This document shows, in pieces, positions 9,146-18,570 of a stretch of 64,000 nt of DNA (position 1 is the first letter of the stretch; each line of letters opens with the position of its first letter). The translations under genes and the position numbers were made by a program. Source of the stretch: Lysobacterales bacterium (GTDB taxonomy: Bacteria; Pseudomonadota; Gammaproteobacteria; Xanthomonadales; UBA2363); assembly GCA_019634735.1 (NCBI GenBank), contig JAHCAT010000007.1, positions 1-64,000 of the forward strand, given 5' to 3'. Below the pieces are notes generated by a model, which was given only the letters and a program-made list of their open reading frames with translations, searched no databases and was not told the origin of the DNA.

Positions 9146-10012
9146 ATGGCCGGCACCGAGAACCTGCGCGACCTGGAAGCCGGGATCGAGCGCGACCTGC
9201 GCGAGAAGCTGGATTACGGCGGCTACCTGCGGCTCGACCAGGTGCTGTCGGCGCAGGCGCCGGTGTCCGATCCGCCGCACCACGACGAACTGCTGTTCAT
9301 CGTCCAGCACCAGGTCGCCGAGCTGTGGATGAAGCTGGCCATCCACGAGCTCAAGGCGGCGCTCGGCTTCATCCGCGCCGACCGCCTGGACCAGTGCCTG
9401 AAGGTGCTGGCGCGGGTCAAGCAGATCCAGCGCCAGCTGTTCGAGCAGTGGGCGGTGCTGGAGACCCTGACGCCCAGCGAGTACCTGCAGTTCCGGCACC
9501 TGCTGGGTCCGGCCTCGGGCTTCCAGTCCTTCCAGTACCGGACCATCGAGTTCCTGCTCGGCAACAAGAACGCCGGCATGCTGGCGGTGTTCGACCACGA
9601 CCCGTCGCGCCAGGCCGCGCTTCGAGAGGTGCTGGAAAGCCCGGGCCTGTACGACGAGTTCCTGCGCTGGCTGGCCCGTCATGGCCATGACGTCCCGGCC
9701 TCGTGCGTGGAGCGGGACTGGTCGTTGCCCTATGCCCGCTGCGCCGGCCTGCTGCCGGTGTTCAAGCGCATCTACGAGGATCCGGCCGGCCACTGGGACG
9801 CCTACAACGTCGCCGAGAAGCTGGTCGACATCGAGGAGAGCTTCCAGCTCTGGCGCTTCCGGCATATGAAGACGGTCGAGCGCATCATCGGCTTCCGGCG
9901 CGGCACCGGCGGTTCCAGCGGCGTCGCCTTCCTGAAGCGGGCCCTGGACCTGACTTTCTTCCCCGAGCTGTTCGAGGTCCGCACCGAGCTGGGCACCGCC
10001 GCGGGGTACTGA
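9146..10012 (+). CDS. kynA: Tryptophan 2,3-dioxygenase
   Basis: A 288-residue heme dioxygenase that opens the indole ring of L-tryptophan to N-formylkynurenine, the first step of the kynurenine pathway. Family signatures are clear: [14 protein letters not shown] (about residues 52-65, substrate pocket), [17 protein letters not shown] (about 128-144, with the substrate-carboxylate Arg) and [15 protein letters not shown] (about 235-249, containing the proximal heme His), then [12 protein letters not shown]. Length matches the family. No other kynurenine gene is adjacent, so the remaining steps must be encoded elsewhere. Confidence 0.97.
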   Translation: MAGTENLRDLEAGIERDLREKLDYGGYLRLDQVLSAQAPVSDPPHHDELLFIVQHQVAELWMKLAIHELKAALGFIRADRLDQCLKVLARVKQIQRQLFEQWAVLETLTPSEYLQFRHLLGPASGFQSFQYRTIEFLLGNKNAGMLAVFDHDPSRQAALREVLESPGLYDEFLRWLARHGHDVPASCVERDWSLPYARCAGLLPVFKRIYEDPAGHWDAYNVAEKLVDIEESFQLWRFRHMKTVERIIGFRRGTGGSSGVAFLKRALDLTFFPELFEVRTELGTAAGY

Positions 10013-10025
10013 GCGCGCGCCAGGC

Positions 10026-10055
10026 AAAAAAAACCGTCCGGGGAGGCCGGACGGT
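10026..10055 (-). terminator. Intrinsic terminator for the minus strand
   Basis: ACCGTCCG (10033-10040) pairs with CGGACGGT (10048-10055). An A-run at 10026-10033 on the plus strand makes a T-run after the hairpin only on the minus strand. No minus-strand gene precedes it, so it may end a small RNA or unannotated leftward transcript. The rest of 10013-10415 holds a second GC hairpin (GGGGGCG/CGCCCC near 10065-10080) and no recognisable protein gene. Confidence 0.55.
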
Positions 10056-10375
10056 GTGCCCAAGGGGGCGGGAGCGCCCCGATGAAAGGGAGTGTCTGTA
10101 CCTTCCGACCGGGCCGGCCCGGATCGGTTCATCCCGGTGGCGGTCGTCTTCAGCCGCCAGTCATCGCCGTGTTAACCGGCGCTAACGGACGGGTCGTGGG
10201 CCCGGGTTCCGGCGGTCGACGGGTGCGATGCCCGGCCTCGCAGCGCGCGGGCAGCCCGGTCCCGGGTCCGGGCGCCCCGTTTCGGCAGGCGCGCGGGCAG
10301 GGCAGCTCGCCACCGCAGGTAGATCGACACCGGGTCGCTGCGGGCATCGCGGCCGGCCGGGTCGCAGCGGCGCGG

Positions 10376-10381
10376 TAGAAT
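10376..10381 (+). promoter_or_regulatory. Candidate -10 box for valS
   Basis: TAGAAT, 35 bases before the valS ATG. No convincing -35 element accompanies it. No T-box or other leader structure was recognised in the 400-base gap. Confidence 0.3.
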
Positions 10382-10415
10382 GCCGGGCTGCGCCGTGACG
10401 CCTCTGGAACCGCCC

Positions 10416-13193
10416 ATGCTGGACAAGAGCTTCGACCCCGCCGCCATCGAATCGACCTGGTACGAGCGCTGGGAGCGTCTGGGCGTGTTCCGGCCCTCGG
10501 GGCAGGGCGAGCCCTACAGCATCCTGCTGCCGCCGCCGAACGTCACCGGCACCTTGCACATGGGCCACGCCTTCCAGCACACGCTGATGGACGCCCTGGT
10601 GCGCTGGCAGCGCATGCGCGGCCGCGACGTGCTCTGGCAGGTGGGGACCGACCATGCCGGCATCGCCACGGAGATGGTGGTCAGCCGCCAGCTCGCCGGC
10701 GAGAACCTCAGCCGCGACGGGCTCGGCCGCGAGGCTTTCATCGACCGCGTCTGGCAGTGGAAGCAGCAGTCCGGCGACACCATCACCCGGCAGATGCGCC
10801 GCCTGGGCGCCTCCGGCGACTGGTCGCGCCAGGTGTTCACCATGGACCCGATGCCCTCGGCGGCGGTGGTCGAGGCCTTCGTGCGCCTGTACGACGAGGG
10901 CCTGATCTACCGCGGCCAGAAGCTGGTCAACTGGGATCCGGTGCTGAAGACCGCGATCTCCGACCTCGAGGTGGTCAGCGAGACCGAGCAGGGCTCGTTG
11001 TGGTCGATCCGCTATCCGCTGGCCGACGGCAACGGTTTCCTGACGGTCGCCACCACCCGGCCGGAGACGATGCTCGGCGACGTTGCGGTCGCCGTGCACC
11101 CGGAGGACGAACGCTACGCCCACCTGGTCGGCAAGATGCTGCGCCTGCCGCTCACCGGCCGCGAGATCCCGGTCATCGCCGACGCCTACGTCGAGCGCGA
11201 GTTCGGCACCGGCTGCGTCAAGATCACCCCGGCGCACGACTTCAACGACTACGCGATCGGCCAGCGCCACGGCCTGCCGATGATCAACCTGTTCACCGAC
11301 GAGGCCCGCCTCAACGACAACGCGCCTCGCGCATACCGTGGCCTGGACCGTTTCGAGGCGCGCCGCGCGGTGCTCGACGACCTCGACGCGCAGGGCCTGC
11401 TGGTGGAGGAGAAGCCGCACACCCTGCAGGTGCCGCGCGGCGACCGGACCGGCCAGGTGATCGAGCCCTGGCTGACCTGGCAGTGGTTCGTGCGCATGGA
11501 CGCGCTGGGCCGGCGCGGGCTCGAACTGGTCGAATCCGGGCAGGTGCGCTTCGTGCCGGGCAACTGGATCAGCACCTACCGGCACTGGCTGGGGAACATC
11601 CAGGACTGGTGCATCAGCCGGCAGCTCTGGTGGGGCCACCGGATCCCGGCCTGGTACGGCGACGACGGCAGCATCCACGTCGGCCGCGACCAGGACGAGG
11701 CCACGGCGCGCGCGCGCGCCGCCGGGTACGACGGCCCGCTGCGCCGCGAGGACGATGTCCTGGAGACCTGGTTCTCCTCGGCGCTGTGGCCGTTCTCGAC
11801 GCTGGGCTGGCCGGACCCGGAGCAGATGGCCGGCCGCGGCTACGACCGCTTCCTGCCGTCCTCGGTGCTGGTCACCGGCTTCGACATCATCTTCTTCTGG
11901 GTGGCCCGGATGGTGATGATGACCGATCGGCTGACCGGCAAGGTGCCGTTCCACGACGTCTACATCACCGGCCTGGTGCGCGACAAGGACGGCCAGAAGA
12001 TGTCGAAGTCGAAGGGCAACATCCTGGACCCGATCGACCTGATCGACGGCATCGGCCTGGACGCGCTGGTCGCCAAGCGCACCGCCGGCCTGATGCAGCC
12101 GAAGATGGCGAAGGCCATCGAGCAGGCGACCCGCAAGGACTACCCGGACGGCATCCCGGCGTTCGGCGCCGACGCGCTGCGCTTCACCTTCGCCTCGCTG
12201 GCCAGCCACGGCCGCGACATCAAGTTCGACCTCGATCGCTGCCAGGGTTACAAGGCTTTCTGCAACAAGCTCTGGAACGCCGCGCGCTTCGTGCTGATGA
12301 ACACCGAGGACTTCCGCGCCGACGGCGCCGCCGCGCCGGCCGGCGCCGGCGATGCCGAGCGCTGGATCCTGGCGCGGCTGGCGGCGACCGTCGCCGAGGT
12401 CGACGCGCAGTTCCAGGCCTACCGTTTCGACCTGGCCGCGCAGGCGCTGTACGGCTTCGTCTGGGACGAGTTCTGCGACTGGTTCGTGGAGCTGGCCAAG
12501 CCGGCCCTGCAGGGCAACGACGACGTCGCCCGGCGCAGCGTCCAGCACACCGCCCTGCACGTGCTGGAGGCGGCGCTGCGTGCCCTGCACCCGATCATCC
12601 CGTTCGTCACCGAGGCGATCTGGCAGCAGGTGGCGCCGCGCCTGGGCCTGGCCGAGGCCACTGTGTGCCTGCGGCCGTGGCCGCAGACGGCCGCCGGCGA
12701 TGCCGAGGCGGTGCGCCGGATCGAGTGGCTGAAGTCCGTGGTCTCCGGCGTGCGCGCCTTCAAGAGCCAGATGGGCCTGTCGCCGGGGCGCGAGGTCGAG
12801 CTGCTGTTCGCCGGAGGCGATGCCGGCCAGCAGGCGCTGATCGGCCGCTTCGAGGCGCAGCTGCGCTTCCTGACGCGCGCCGGTTCGCTGCGCGCCCTGG
12901 CGGCGGGCGAGGCGGAGCCGGCCGGCGCCACCCTGGTCGCCCAGGCCGGCGAGCAGCGGGTCCTGGTTCCGGTCGCCGGGCTGATCGACATCGACGCCGA
13001 ACTGGGCCGCCTGGACCGCGAGGTCGCGCGGATCGACGCCGAGATCGGCAAGTGCCGGGGCAAGCTCGGCAACGAGCGGTTCGTCGCCAACGCCCCGGCC
13101 GAGGTGGTCGACCAGGAGCGCGCCCGCCTGGCCGACTGGCAGGGCCAGCGCGAGGCGCTGCTGGCCCAGCGCGGGCGGCTGGCCGGCGGCTGA
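10416..13193 (+). CDS. valS: Valyl-tRNA synthetase
   Basis: A full-length 925-residue class I synthetase. The HIGH motif is in [15 protein letters not shown] (about residues 36-50) and the KMSKS loop in [11 protein letters not shown] (about 525-535). The long insertion between them is the CP1 editing domain ([10 protein letters not shown] and the [15 protein letters not shown] segment, which clears Thr-tRNA-Val). The C-terminal coiled coil typical of ValRS is intact ([17 protein letters not shown] onward). ATG 10416 (MLDKSFDP) is chosen; the frame opens 12 codons earlier but that part is not conserved in type. The gene ends convergently with the YggS-type gene 15 bases downstream. Confidence 0.97.
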   Translation: MLDKSFDPAAIESTWYERWERLGVFRPSGQGEPYSILLPPPNVTGTLHMGHAFQHTLMDALVRWQRMRGRDVLWQVGTDHAGIATEMVVSRQLAGENLSRDGLGREAFIDRVWQWKQQSGDTITRQMRRLGASGDWSRQVFTMDPMPSAAVVEAFVRLYDEGLIYRGQKLVNWDPVLKTAISDLEVVSETEQGSLWSIRYPLADGNGFLTVATTRPETMLGDVAVAVHPEDERYAHLVGKMLRLPLTGREIPVIADAYVEREFGTGCVKITPAHDFNDYAIGQRHGLPMINLFTDEARLNDNAPRAYRGLDRFEARRAVLDDLDAQGLLVEEKPHTLQVPRGDRTGQVIEPWLTWQWFVRMDALGRRGLELVESGQVRFVPGNWISTYRHWLGNIQDWCISRQLWWGHRIPAWYGDDGSIHVGRDQDEATARARAAGYDGPLRREDDVLETWFSSALWPFSTLGWPDPEQMAGRGYDRFLPSSVLVTGFDIIFFWVARMVMMTDRLTGKVPFHDVYITGLVRDKDGQKMSKSKGNILDPIDLIDGIGLDALVAKRTAGLMQPKMAKAIEQATRKDYPDGIPAFGADALRFTFASLASHGRDIKFDLDRCQGYKAFCNKLWNAARFVLMNTEDFRADGAAAPAGAGDAERWILARLAATVAEVDAQFQAYRFDLAAQALYGFVWDEFCDWFVELAKPALQGNDDVARRSVQHTALHVLEAALRALHPIIPFVTEAIWQQVAPRLGLAEATVCLRPWPQTAAGDAEAVRRIEWLKSVVSGVRAFKSQMGLSPGREVELLFAGGDAGQQALIGRFEAQLRFLTRAGSLRALAAGEAEPAGATLVAQAGEQRVLVPVAGLIDIDAELGRLDREVARIDAEIGKCRGKLGNERFVANAPAEVVDQERARLADWQGQREALLAQRGRLAGG

Positions 13194-13208
13194 GCGGCGC
13201 CGCGCGCT

Positions 13209-13907
13209 TCAGTCCGGCGCCGCGGCCGCTTTCGCCGGCCGCGGCCCGAACAGGGCCGAGCCGATCCGCACCAGGGTGGCGCCTTCGGCGACCGCCAGCG
13301 GCCAGTCCTCGCTCATCCCCATCGACAGGGTGTCGGCCTCCGGGTGCCGGGCGCGCAGGTCGGCGAACAGCGCCGCCATCGCCGCGAATGCCGCGCGCCG
13401 CCGGGCCGGGTCGGGGTCCGGCCGCGGAATGGCCATCAGGCCCCGCAGGCGCAGGTTCGGGCGCGCCGCCACCGCGTCGGCCAGGGCCGGCACATCCTGC
13501 GGCGCGCAGCCGGACTTGCCGGCCTCGCCGTCGATGTTGACCTGCACCAGCACCTGCAGCGGGTCCGAAGCCGCCGGCCGGTGCCGGTCCAGGGGATCGA
13601 GCAGGCTGTCGCGGTCCAGGCTGTGCAGCCAGTCGAAGTGGCGGGCCACCTCGCGGGCCTTGTTCGACTGCAGCGGCCCGATGAAGTGCCAGACCAGGTC
13701 CAGGTCGGCGCAGCCGGCGATCTTGGCCAGCGCCTCCTGCACGTAGTTCTCACCGAAGTCCCGTTGCCCCGCCGCGGCCAGGACCCGCACCCGGGCCAGC
13801 GGCTGCGCCTTGCTGGCGGCGACCAGCAGCACGTGCCGGCCAGGGCCGGCGGCGGCGTCGATGGCCTCGCGGCAGCGTCGCCAGGCGTCGTGAAGCGGGT
13901 CGCTCAT
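13209..13907 (-). CDS. YggS/ProC-neighbour family PLP homeostasis protein
   Basis: A 232-residue alanine-racemase-fold protein that binds pyridoxal phosphate and keeps PLP and amino-acid pools balanced. Visible signatures are LLVAASKAQP with the PLP Lys (about residue 33), GENYVQEALAK, WHFIGPLQSNKAR, and the C-terminal LSMGMSEDWPLAVAEGATLVRIGSALFG. In many gammaproteobacteria this gene neighbours pilT, as it does here, divergently, with 118 bases between. The start ATG 13907 gives the standard length; the frame extends upstream into the pilT promoter region. Confidence 0.93.
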   Translation of the reverse strand: MSDPLHDAWRRCREAIDAAAGPGRHVLLVAASKAQPLARVRVLAAAGQRDFGENYVQEALAKIAGCADLDLVWHFIGPLQSNKAREVARHFDWLHSLDRDSLLDPLDRHRPAASDPLQVLVQVNIDGEAGKSGCAPQDVPALADAVAARPNLRLRGLMAIPRPDPDPARRRAAFAAMAALFADLRARHPEADTLSMGMSEDWPLAVAEGATLVRIGSALFGPRPAKAAAAPD

Positions 13908-13925
13908 CGGGGAAAAATGCGGCGC

Positions 13926-13931
13926 TATACT
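13926..13931 (+). promoter_or_regulatory. Candidate -10 box in the pilT/yggS divergent gap
   Basis: TATACT on the plus strand, read on the other strand as AGTATA, lies in the 118-base divergent gap, 95 bases before the pilT ATG. The near-symmetry means it could serve either direction. No clear -35 was found. Confidence 0.3.
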
Positions 13932-14025
13932 CGGTCGGGCCGGCCCGGCGGGCCGGCATAGAGCGCCGCGACCGGCCCGCTCGGCCGATCCGGCTCCGGA
14001 AAGGATTCTACGCGCGGGGGAGTCA

Positions 14026-15063
14026 ATGGATATCGCCGAGCTTCTGGCGTTCTCGGTCAAGAACAAGGCCTCGGACCTTCACCTGTCTGCGGGCCTGCCG
14101 CCGATGATCCGCGTCGATGGCGACGTGCGCAAGATCAACCTGCCGGAGCTGGACCACAAGCAGGTGCATGGCCTGGTCTACGACATCATGTCGGACAAGC
14201 AGCGCCGCGATTTCGAGGAGTTCCTCGAGGTCGACTTCTCGTTCGAGATCCCGGGCCTGGCGCGTTTCCGCGTCAACGCCTTCAACCAGAACCGCGGCGC
14301 CGGCGCGGTGTTCCGCACGATTCCCTCGCAGGTGCTGTCGCTGGAGGACCTCGGCTGCCCGCCGGTGTTCAAGGAACTGCTCGACCAGCCCCAGGGCCTG
14401 ATCCTGGTCACCGGGCCGACCGGTTCGGGCAAGTCGACCACCCTGGCGGCGATGATCGACCACATCAACCGCAAGGAATACGCGCACCTGCTGACGATCG
14501 AGGACCCCATCGAGTTCGTGCACACCCCGCAGCGCTGCCTGATCAACCAGCGCGAGGTCCACCGCGACACCCATGGCTTCGCCGAGGCGCTGCGCTCGGC
14601 GCTGCGCGAGGACCCCGACTACGTGCTGGTCGGCGAGATGCGCGACCTGGAGACCATCCGTCTGGCGCTCACCGCCGCCGAGACCGGCCACCTCGTGTTC
14701 GCCACCCTGCACACCTCGAGCGCCGCCAAGACCATCGACCGCGTCATCGACGTGTTCCCGGCCGGCGAGAAGCCGATGGTGCGTTCGATGCTGTCGGAGT
14801 CCCTGCGCGCGGTGATCGCCCAGGCCCTGCTCAAGAAGGTCGGTGGTGGGCGCATTGCAGCGCACGAGATCATGGTCGGCATCCCGGCGATCCGCAACCT
14901 GATCCGCGAGGACAAGGTCGCGCAGATGTACTCGGCGATCCAGACCGGCCAGCAGCACGGCATGCAGACCCTCGACCAGTGCCTGCAGGACCTGGTGCGG
15001 CGTGGCCTGGTCACCAAGCAGACCGCGATCAGCTACGCCAAGCAGAAGGAGATCTTCCGATGA
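14026..15063 (+). CDS. pilT: Type IV pilus retraction ATPase PilT
   Basis: A 345-residue hexameric secretion-type ATPase at the inner-membrane base of the type IV pilus; ATP hydrolysis depolymerises the pilus and drives twitching. Walker A is VTGPTGSGKSTTLAAM (about residues 128-143), the Asp box is TIEDPIEFVH, Walker B is LVGEMRDLETI and the His box is FATLHTSSAAKTIDR. The C-terminal AIRNLIREDKVAQM segment is the PilT-specific AIRNLIRE motif. It overlaps pilU by four bases (ATGA). Confidence 0.98.
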   Translation: MDIAELLAFSVKNKASDLHLSAGLPPMIRVDGDVRKINLPELDHKQVHGLVYDIMSDKQRRDFEEFLEVDFSFEIPGLARFRVNAFNQNRGAGAVFRTIPSQVLSLEDLGCPPVFKELLDQPQGLILVTGPTGSGKSTTLAAMIDHINRKEYAHLLTIEDPIEFVHTPQRCLINQREVHRDTHGFAEALRSALREDPDYVLVGEMRDLETIRLALTAAETGHLVFATLHTSSAAKTIDRVIDVFPAGEKPMVRSMLSESLRAVIAQALLKKVGGGRIAAHEIMVGIPAIRNLIREDKVAQMYSAIQTGQQHGMQTLDQCLQDLVRRGLVTKQTAISYAKQKEIFR

Positions 15064-16190
15064 GCGAGGAAGGCATCGAGCTGGTCGGCTTCCTGCGGAC
15101 CATGGTCGACAAGAAGGCGTCGGACCTGTTCATCACCGCCGGGCGGCAGCCCTGCATCAAGGTGCACGGCAAGCTGCATTCGCTGACCGAGCAGCCGCTG
15201 ACCCCGCACCAGAGCAAGGAGCTGGTGCTGAACTCGATGAACCCCAGCCAGCGCGAGGCGTTCGAGAAGACCTACGAATGCAACTACGCGATCAGTGTGT
15301 CCGGGCTGGGCCGTTTCCGCGTCAGCTGCTTCTACCAGCGCAACGCGGTCGGCATGGTGATCCGCCGCATCGAGATGAAGATCCCGACCATCGAGGAGCT
15401 CCAGCTTCCCGCGGTGATCAAGGAACTGGCCATGGTCAAGCGCGGCCTGGTGCTGTTCGTCGGTGCCACCGGCACCGGCAAGAGCACCTCGCTGGCGGCG
15501 ATGCTGGGCTACCGCAACCGCAACTCGTCAGGCCACATCATCACCATCGAGGACCCGATCGAGTTCGTGCACCGCCACGAGGGCTGCATCATCACCCAGC
15601 GCGAGGTCGGCATCGACACCGAGAGCTACGAGGCGGCGCTGAAGAACACTTTGCGACAGGCGCCCGACGTGATCCTGATCGGCGAGATTCGCGCCCGCGA
15701 GACCATGGACCACGCGATCGCCTTCGCCGAGACAGGCCACCTGTGCCTTGCGACGCTGCACGCCAACAACGCCAATCAGGCGATCGACCGCATCCTGCAC
15801 TTCTTCCCGGAGGACCGCCGGCCGCAGACCCTGATGGACCTGTCGCTGAACCTCAAGGGCGTGGTCGCCCAGCAGCTGCTGCCCACCGTCGACGGCAAGG
15901 CCCGCCGCGTCGCCATGGAGGTGCTGCTGGGCACACCGCTGGTGCAGGACTACATCCGCAACGGCGACGTGCACAAGCTCAAGGAAGTGATGAAGGAATC
16001 CACCAACCTGGGCATGCGCACCTTCGACCAGAGCCTGGTCGAGCTGTACCACGCCGGCGAGATCTCCTACGAGAACGCCCTGCGCTACGCCGACTCCAGC
16101 AACGAGGTGCGGCTGTCGATCAAGCTCGCCAAGGGCGGCGACGCCCATTCGCTGTCGAAGGGCCTGGGCGAGGTCGACCTGCTGGAGTGA
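15060..16190 (+). CDS. pilU: Type IV pilus accessory retraction ATPase PilU
   Basis: A 376-residue PilT paralogue that assists PilT-dependent retraction under load. Walker A is FVGATGTGKSTSLAAM, the Asp box TIEDPIEFVHRH, Walker B LIGEIRARETM, and the His box CLATLHANNANQAIDRI. It carries VQDYIRNGDVHKLKEVM in place of the PilT AIRNLIRE motif, which separates the two. The start is fixed by the ATGA overlap with pilT (15060-15063), indicating translational coupling. The longer frame starting at 14979 lies inside pilT and is rejected. Confidence 0.97.
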   Translation: MSEEGIELVGFLRTMVDKKASDLFITAGRQPCIKVHGKLHSLTEQPLTPHQSKELVLNSMNPSQREAFEKTYECNYAISVSGLGRFRVSCFYQRNAVGMVIRRIEMKIPTIEELQLPAVIKELAMVKRGLVLFVGATGTGKSTSLAAMLGYRNRNSSGHIITIEDPIEFVHRHEGCIITQREVGIDTESYEAALKNTLRQAPDVILIGEIRARETMDHAIAFAETGHLCLATLHANNANQAIDRILHFFPEDRRPQTLMDLSLNLKGVVAQQLLPTVDGKARRVAMEVLLGTPLVQDYIRNGDVHKLKEVMKESTNLGMRTFDQSLVELYHAGEISYENALRYADSSNEVRLSIKLAKGGDAHSLSKGLGEVDLLE

Positions 16191-16218
16191 TCGGCCCGTT
16201 CGTCGCCGGGGCGCGCGC

Positions 16219-17154
16219 GTGATCGCGTGCTACTGCCATCACTTCGTGCTGCCGCTGCCGGACGGGCATCCTTTCCCGATGACCAAGTACGCGCGCCTGC
16301 ACGCACGCATCGCCGACCGCGCGGCCGCCCTGGGCATCGAACTGGTCGAGCCCGCGCCTGCCGCCGTCGACGACCTTCGCCGGGTCCATGACCAAGGCTA
16401 CGTGCAGCGGGTCCTGGAGGGATCGCTGGCGCCGGGCGAGCTTCGCCGGATCGGCTTTCCCTGGTCGCCGGCCATGGCCGAGCGTGCCCGGCGCTCGGTT
16501 GGCGGCACCATCGCCGCCCTGCGCGCGGCACTGGCGGGCGACGGCGTGGGCGTCAATCTGGCCGGCGGCACCCACCATGCCGGCATCGACCGTGGCGGCG
16601 GCTACTGCGTGTTCAACGATGCCGCGGTCGCGGCCCGCCACGTGCAGTCGCACGGGCTGGCGCGGCGGCTGCTGGTCATCGACCTCGACGTCCACCATGG
16701 CGACGGAACCGCGGCGATCTTTCGCGACGACGCAAGCGTCTACACGTTCTCGATGCACGGGGCACGCAACTACCCGGCCGTGAAGCCGCCCGGCGACCTG
16801 GACCTGGCCCTGCCCGACGGCATGGACGACGCCGCCTACCTGGACCTGCTGGCCGAGGCCTTGCCCCGGGCGATCGCGCAATCCAGGGCCGATGCCGCGA
16901 TCTATCTGGCGGGCGCCGATCCGTTCGCCGGCGACCGCCTGGGCCATCTGGCGCTCAGCAAGCCAGGCCTGCGCGAGCGCGACCGCCTGGTCCTGCGCCG
17001 TTGCCGGGAGGCGGGAATGCCGCTGGCGGTGGCGATGGCCGGCGGCTATGCCGAGGAGGTCGAGGACATCGTCGACATCCACGAGGCAACCGTGATCGAG
17101 GCCGCGGCCGCCGCGCGGGCATGGCAGACGGTGCCGGCGGCGCGCAGGGCCTGA
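16219..17154 (+). CDS. Histone-deacetylase-family zinc hydrolase
   Basis: A 311-residue member of the HDAC/AcuC/acetylpolyamine amidohydrolase superfamily, which removes acyl groups from Lys side chains or polyamines. Visible motifs are NLAGGTHHAG (paired catalytic His), VFNDAAVAA, VIDLDVHHGDGTA (zinc Asp and His), YTFSMHGARNYP and YLAGADPFAGDRLGHL (second zinc Asp). Start GTG 16219 gives the usual N-terminus (IACYCHHFVLPLPDGHPFPMTKY); no ATG fits. It follows pilU by 28 bases on the same strand, so it may be co-transcribed with the pilus motors. The natural substrate cannot be told from the sequence. Confidence 0.88.
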   Translation: MIACYCHHFVLPLPDGHPFPMTKYARLHARIADRAAALGIELVEPAPAAVDDLRRVHDQGYVQRVLEGSLAPGELRRIGFPWSPAMAERARRSVGGTIAALRAALAGDGVGVNLAGGTHHAGIDRGGGYCVFNDAAVAARHVQSHGLARRLLVIDLDVHHGDGTAAIFRDDASVYTFSMHGARNYPAVKPPGDLDLALPDGMDDAAYLDLLAEALPRAIAQSRADAAIYLAGADPFAGDRLGHLALSKPGLRERDRLVLRRCREAGMPLAVAMAGGYAEEVEDIVDIHEATVIEAAAAARAWQTVPAARRA

Positions 17155-17179
17155 AGCGCGCGCTGGCCGGGGCGGCCCT

Positions 17180-17240
17180 CTTCCCCGCCCTCCCCCGGAG
17201 GCGGGGGAGGGGAGAAGTGCGGTGCCGTGGCCCGTTCCTG
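17180..17240 (+). repeat. GC-palindrome module of the intergenic repeat
   Basis: CCTCCCCCGGAGGCGGGGG followed by AGGGGAGAAGTGCGGTGCCG, matching the module near 23.4 kb almost base for base. It lies between the deacetylase and the sigma factor gene, together with less regular GC-rich sequence up to 17434. Confidence 0.6.
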
Positions 17241-17434
17241 ACCCGGGCACCGCGGCGCGGAGCACAATCTGCTCCCCCTCTCCGCAAGCGCTGATCTGTG
17301 GGCAAGTGAGGTGCGGCGGCGGCTTCGCAGGAGGGCAGCGACCCTGGAAGCACCGCACCCGGGGCCTGGTCTGCTCCCCAGCAGGCGCGTCGCGCAGTGC
17401 AAACCTTCCGGCCACTGCTAGCATCGAACCGGAC

Positions 17435-18010
17435 ATGGACGGCAGCGGGGCCCCCGATTTGGCGATGGCGGCGTTCCTCGATGAGGACAGCAGCGACGTG
17501 CGGGCGGCGGCGGCGGGCGACGCCGGCGCCTTCGAGCGCCTGTACCGGCGCCATGCCAGCCGCCTGAACGCCGTGCTGTGGCGTCTGGCGGGCGGCGTCG
17601 AGGCGCGTGCCGAGGACTGGTTGCAGGAGGCCTTCGTGCGCGCCTGGCAGCAGCTGCCCGGCTTCCGTTTCGAGAGCCGCTTCGGCACCTGGCTGCACCG
17701 GCTGGCGGTGAACACTGCCCTGATGCAGCTGCGGTCGCTGGCGGCCCGGCCGGAGGGGTGGATCGATGCCGACGCCGACGACGCGAGCTTGCACGGCGGC
17801 GGGGCGGATCGGCCCGATCTTCGCCACGACCTCGAGCGGGCGATCGGGGCGCTCCCGGAGCGTGCCCGCGCGGTCCTGGTCCTGCACGACATCGAAGGCT
17901 GGCAGCACCAGGAGATCGCCGAGGCCATGGGTACCGCCGTCGGCACCTCCAAGGCCCAGTTGCATCGCGCCCGCGGCCTGTTGCGGGCCCAGTTGGAGGA
18001 TCCCTCGTGA
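17435..18010 (+). CDS. ECF-type RNA polymerase sigma factor
   Basis: A 191-residue sigma-70 family member with only regions 2 and 4. Region 2 runs from AGDAGAFERLYRRHASRLN through DWLQEAFVRAWQQL to FESRFGTWLHRLAVNTAL (about residues 28-105). Region 4 contains ALPERARAVLVLHDIEGWQHQEIAEAMGTAVGTSKAQLHRARGLL. ATG 17435 is used; ATG 17465 (MAAFLDED) is a possible later start. It overlaps the next gene by GTGA, so sigma and partner are co-translated. The pair probably responds to an envelope signal and drives the DUF4097 gene. Confidence 0.93.
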   Translation: MDGSGAPDLAMAAFLDEDSSDVRAAAAGDAGAFERLYRRHASRLNAVLWRLAGGVEARAEDWLQEAFVRAWQQLPGFRFESRFGTWLHRLAVNTALMQLRSLAARPEGWIDADADDASLHGGGADRPDLRHDLERAIGALPERARAVLVLHDIEGWQHQEIAEAMGTAVGTSKAQLHRARGLLRAQLEDPS

Positions 18011-18531
18011 GTACCACCTCGAACGAACCACGCGACCCCCTTCTGCAAAGGGCGCTCGAATCCCTGCCGAGGCGGCGCGAACCTGGACGGGACCTCTGGC
18101 CGGACATCGCCGGGCGCCTGCCGCCACGCGACCTGCCGGCGTCGCCGGCGGCGACCAGGCGCCGGGGCGTCTGGAAACTGGCGCTGGCCGCCGGCCTGGC
18201 AGCCGCGCTGCTGGTCCGGGTCCTGCTCCAGACCCACCCGTTCACGCCAACGCCGGACCCCCAGGCCTTTCTTGCCAACGATCCCGCACAGGCCCTGATC
18301 GAGGCCTATGCCGACGTGCTGGCTGCCGAGACCGAGGCGGGATCCGTGGGTGTCGCCCTGTGGGAGGGCGGCGACGCCACCCGTCGCGCTGCGGTCCGCG
18401 AACTGGACACGGTCACGGCAGCGCTGGCGGCGGCGTTGCGCAGCGAACCCGATTCCCAACTCCTGCGCCGTCTCCTGCATCAGACACTGCAGCAACGTGC
18501 CGCGCTTGCACGGCAGTTCCACCACGTCTGA
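18007..18531 (+). CDS. Single-span membrane protein, probable anti-sigma factor
   Basis: A 174-residue protein: cytoplasmic N-terminus of about 55 residues, one transmembrane helix (WKLALAAGLAAALLVRVLL, about 57-75) and a helical periplasmic part of about 95 residues. No HxxxCxxC zinc motif of the usual ZAS anti-sigma domain is present. The role is inferred from position: it overlaps the ECF sigma gene by GTGA and precedes an envelope protein gene. Start GTG 18007. Confidence 0.7.
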   Translation: MSTTSNEPRDPLLQRALESLPRRREPGRDLWPDIAGRLPPRDLPASPAATRRRGVWKLALAAGLAAALLVRVLLQTHPFTPTPDPQAFLANDPAQALIEAYADVLAAETEAGSVGVALWEGGDATRRAAVRELDTVTAALAAALRSEPDSQLLRRLLHQTLQQRAALARQFHHV

Positions 18532-18570
18532 TCCGCAATCCCGACCCCGACCCTGGAACACGACCCGACC

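Noticed and set aside
9067..9690. Alternative plus-strand frame overlapping kynA
   Set aside because: Gly/Arg/Pro/Ala-rich product, out of frame with the well-conserved kynA protein.
10182..12590. 802-codon minus-strand open frame opposite valS
   Set aside because: Shadow of valS, which shows all synthetase motifs; no recognisable domain in the antisense product.
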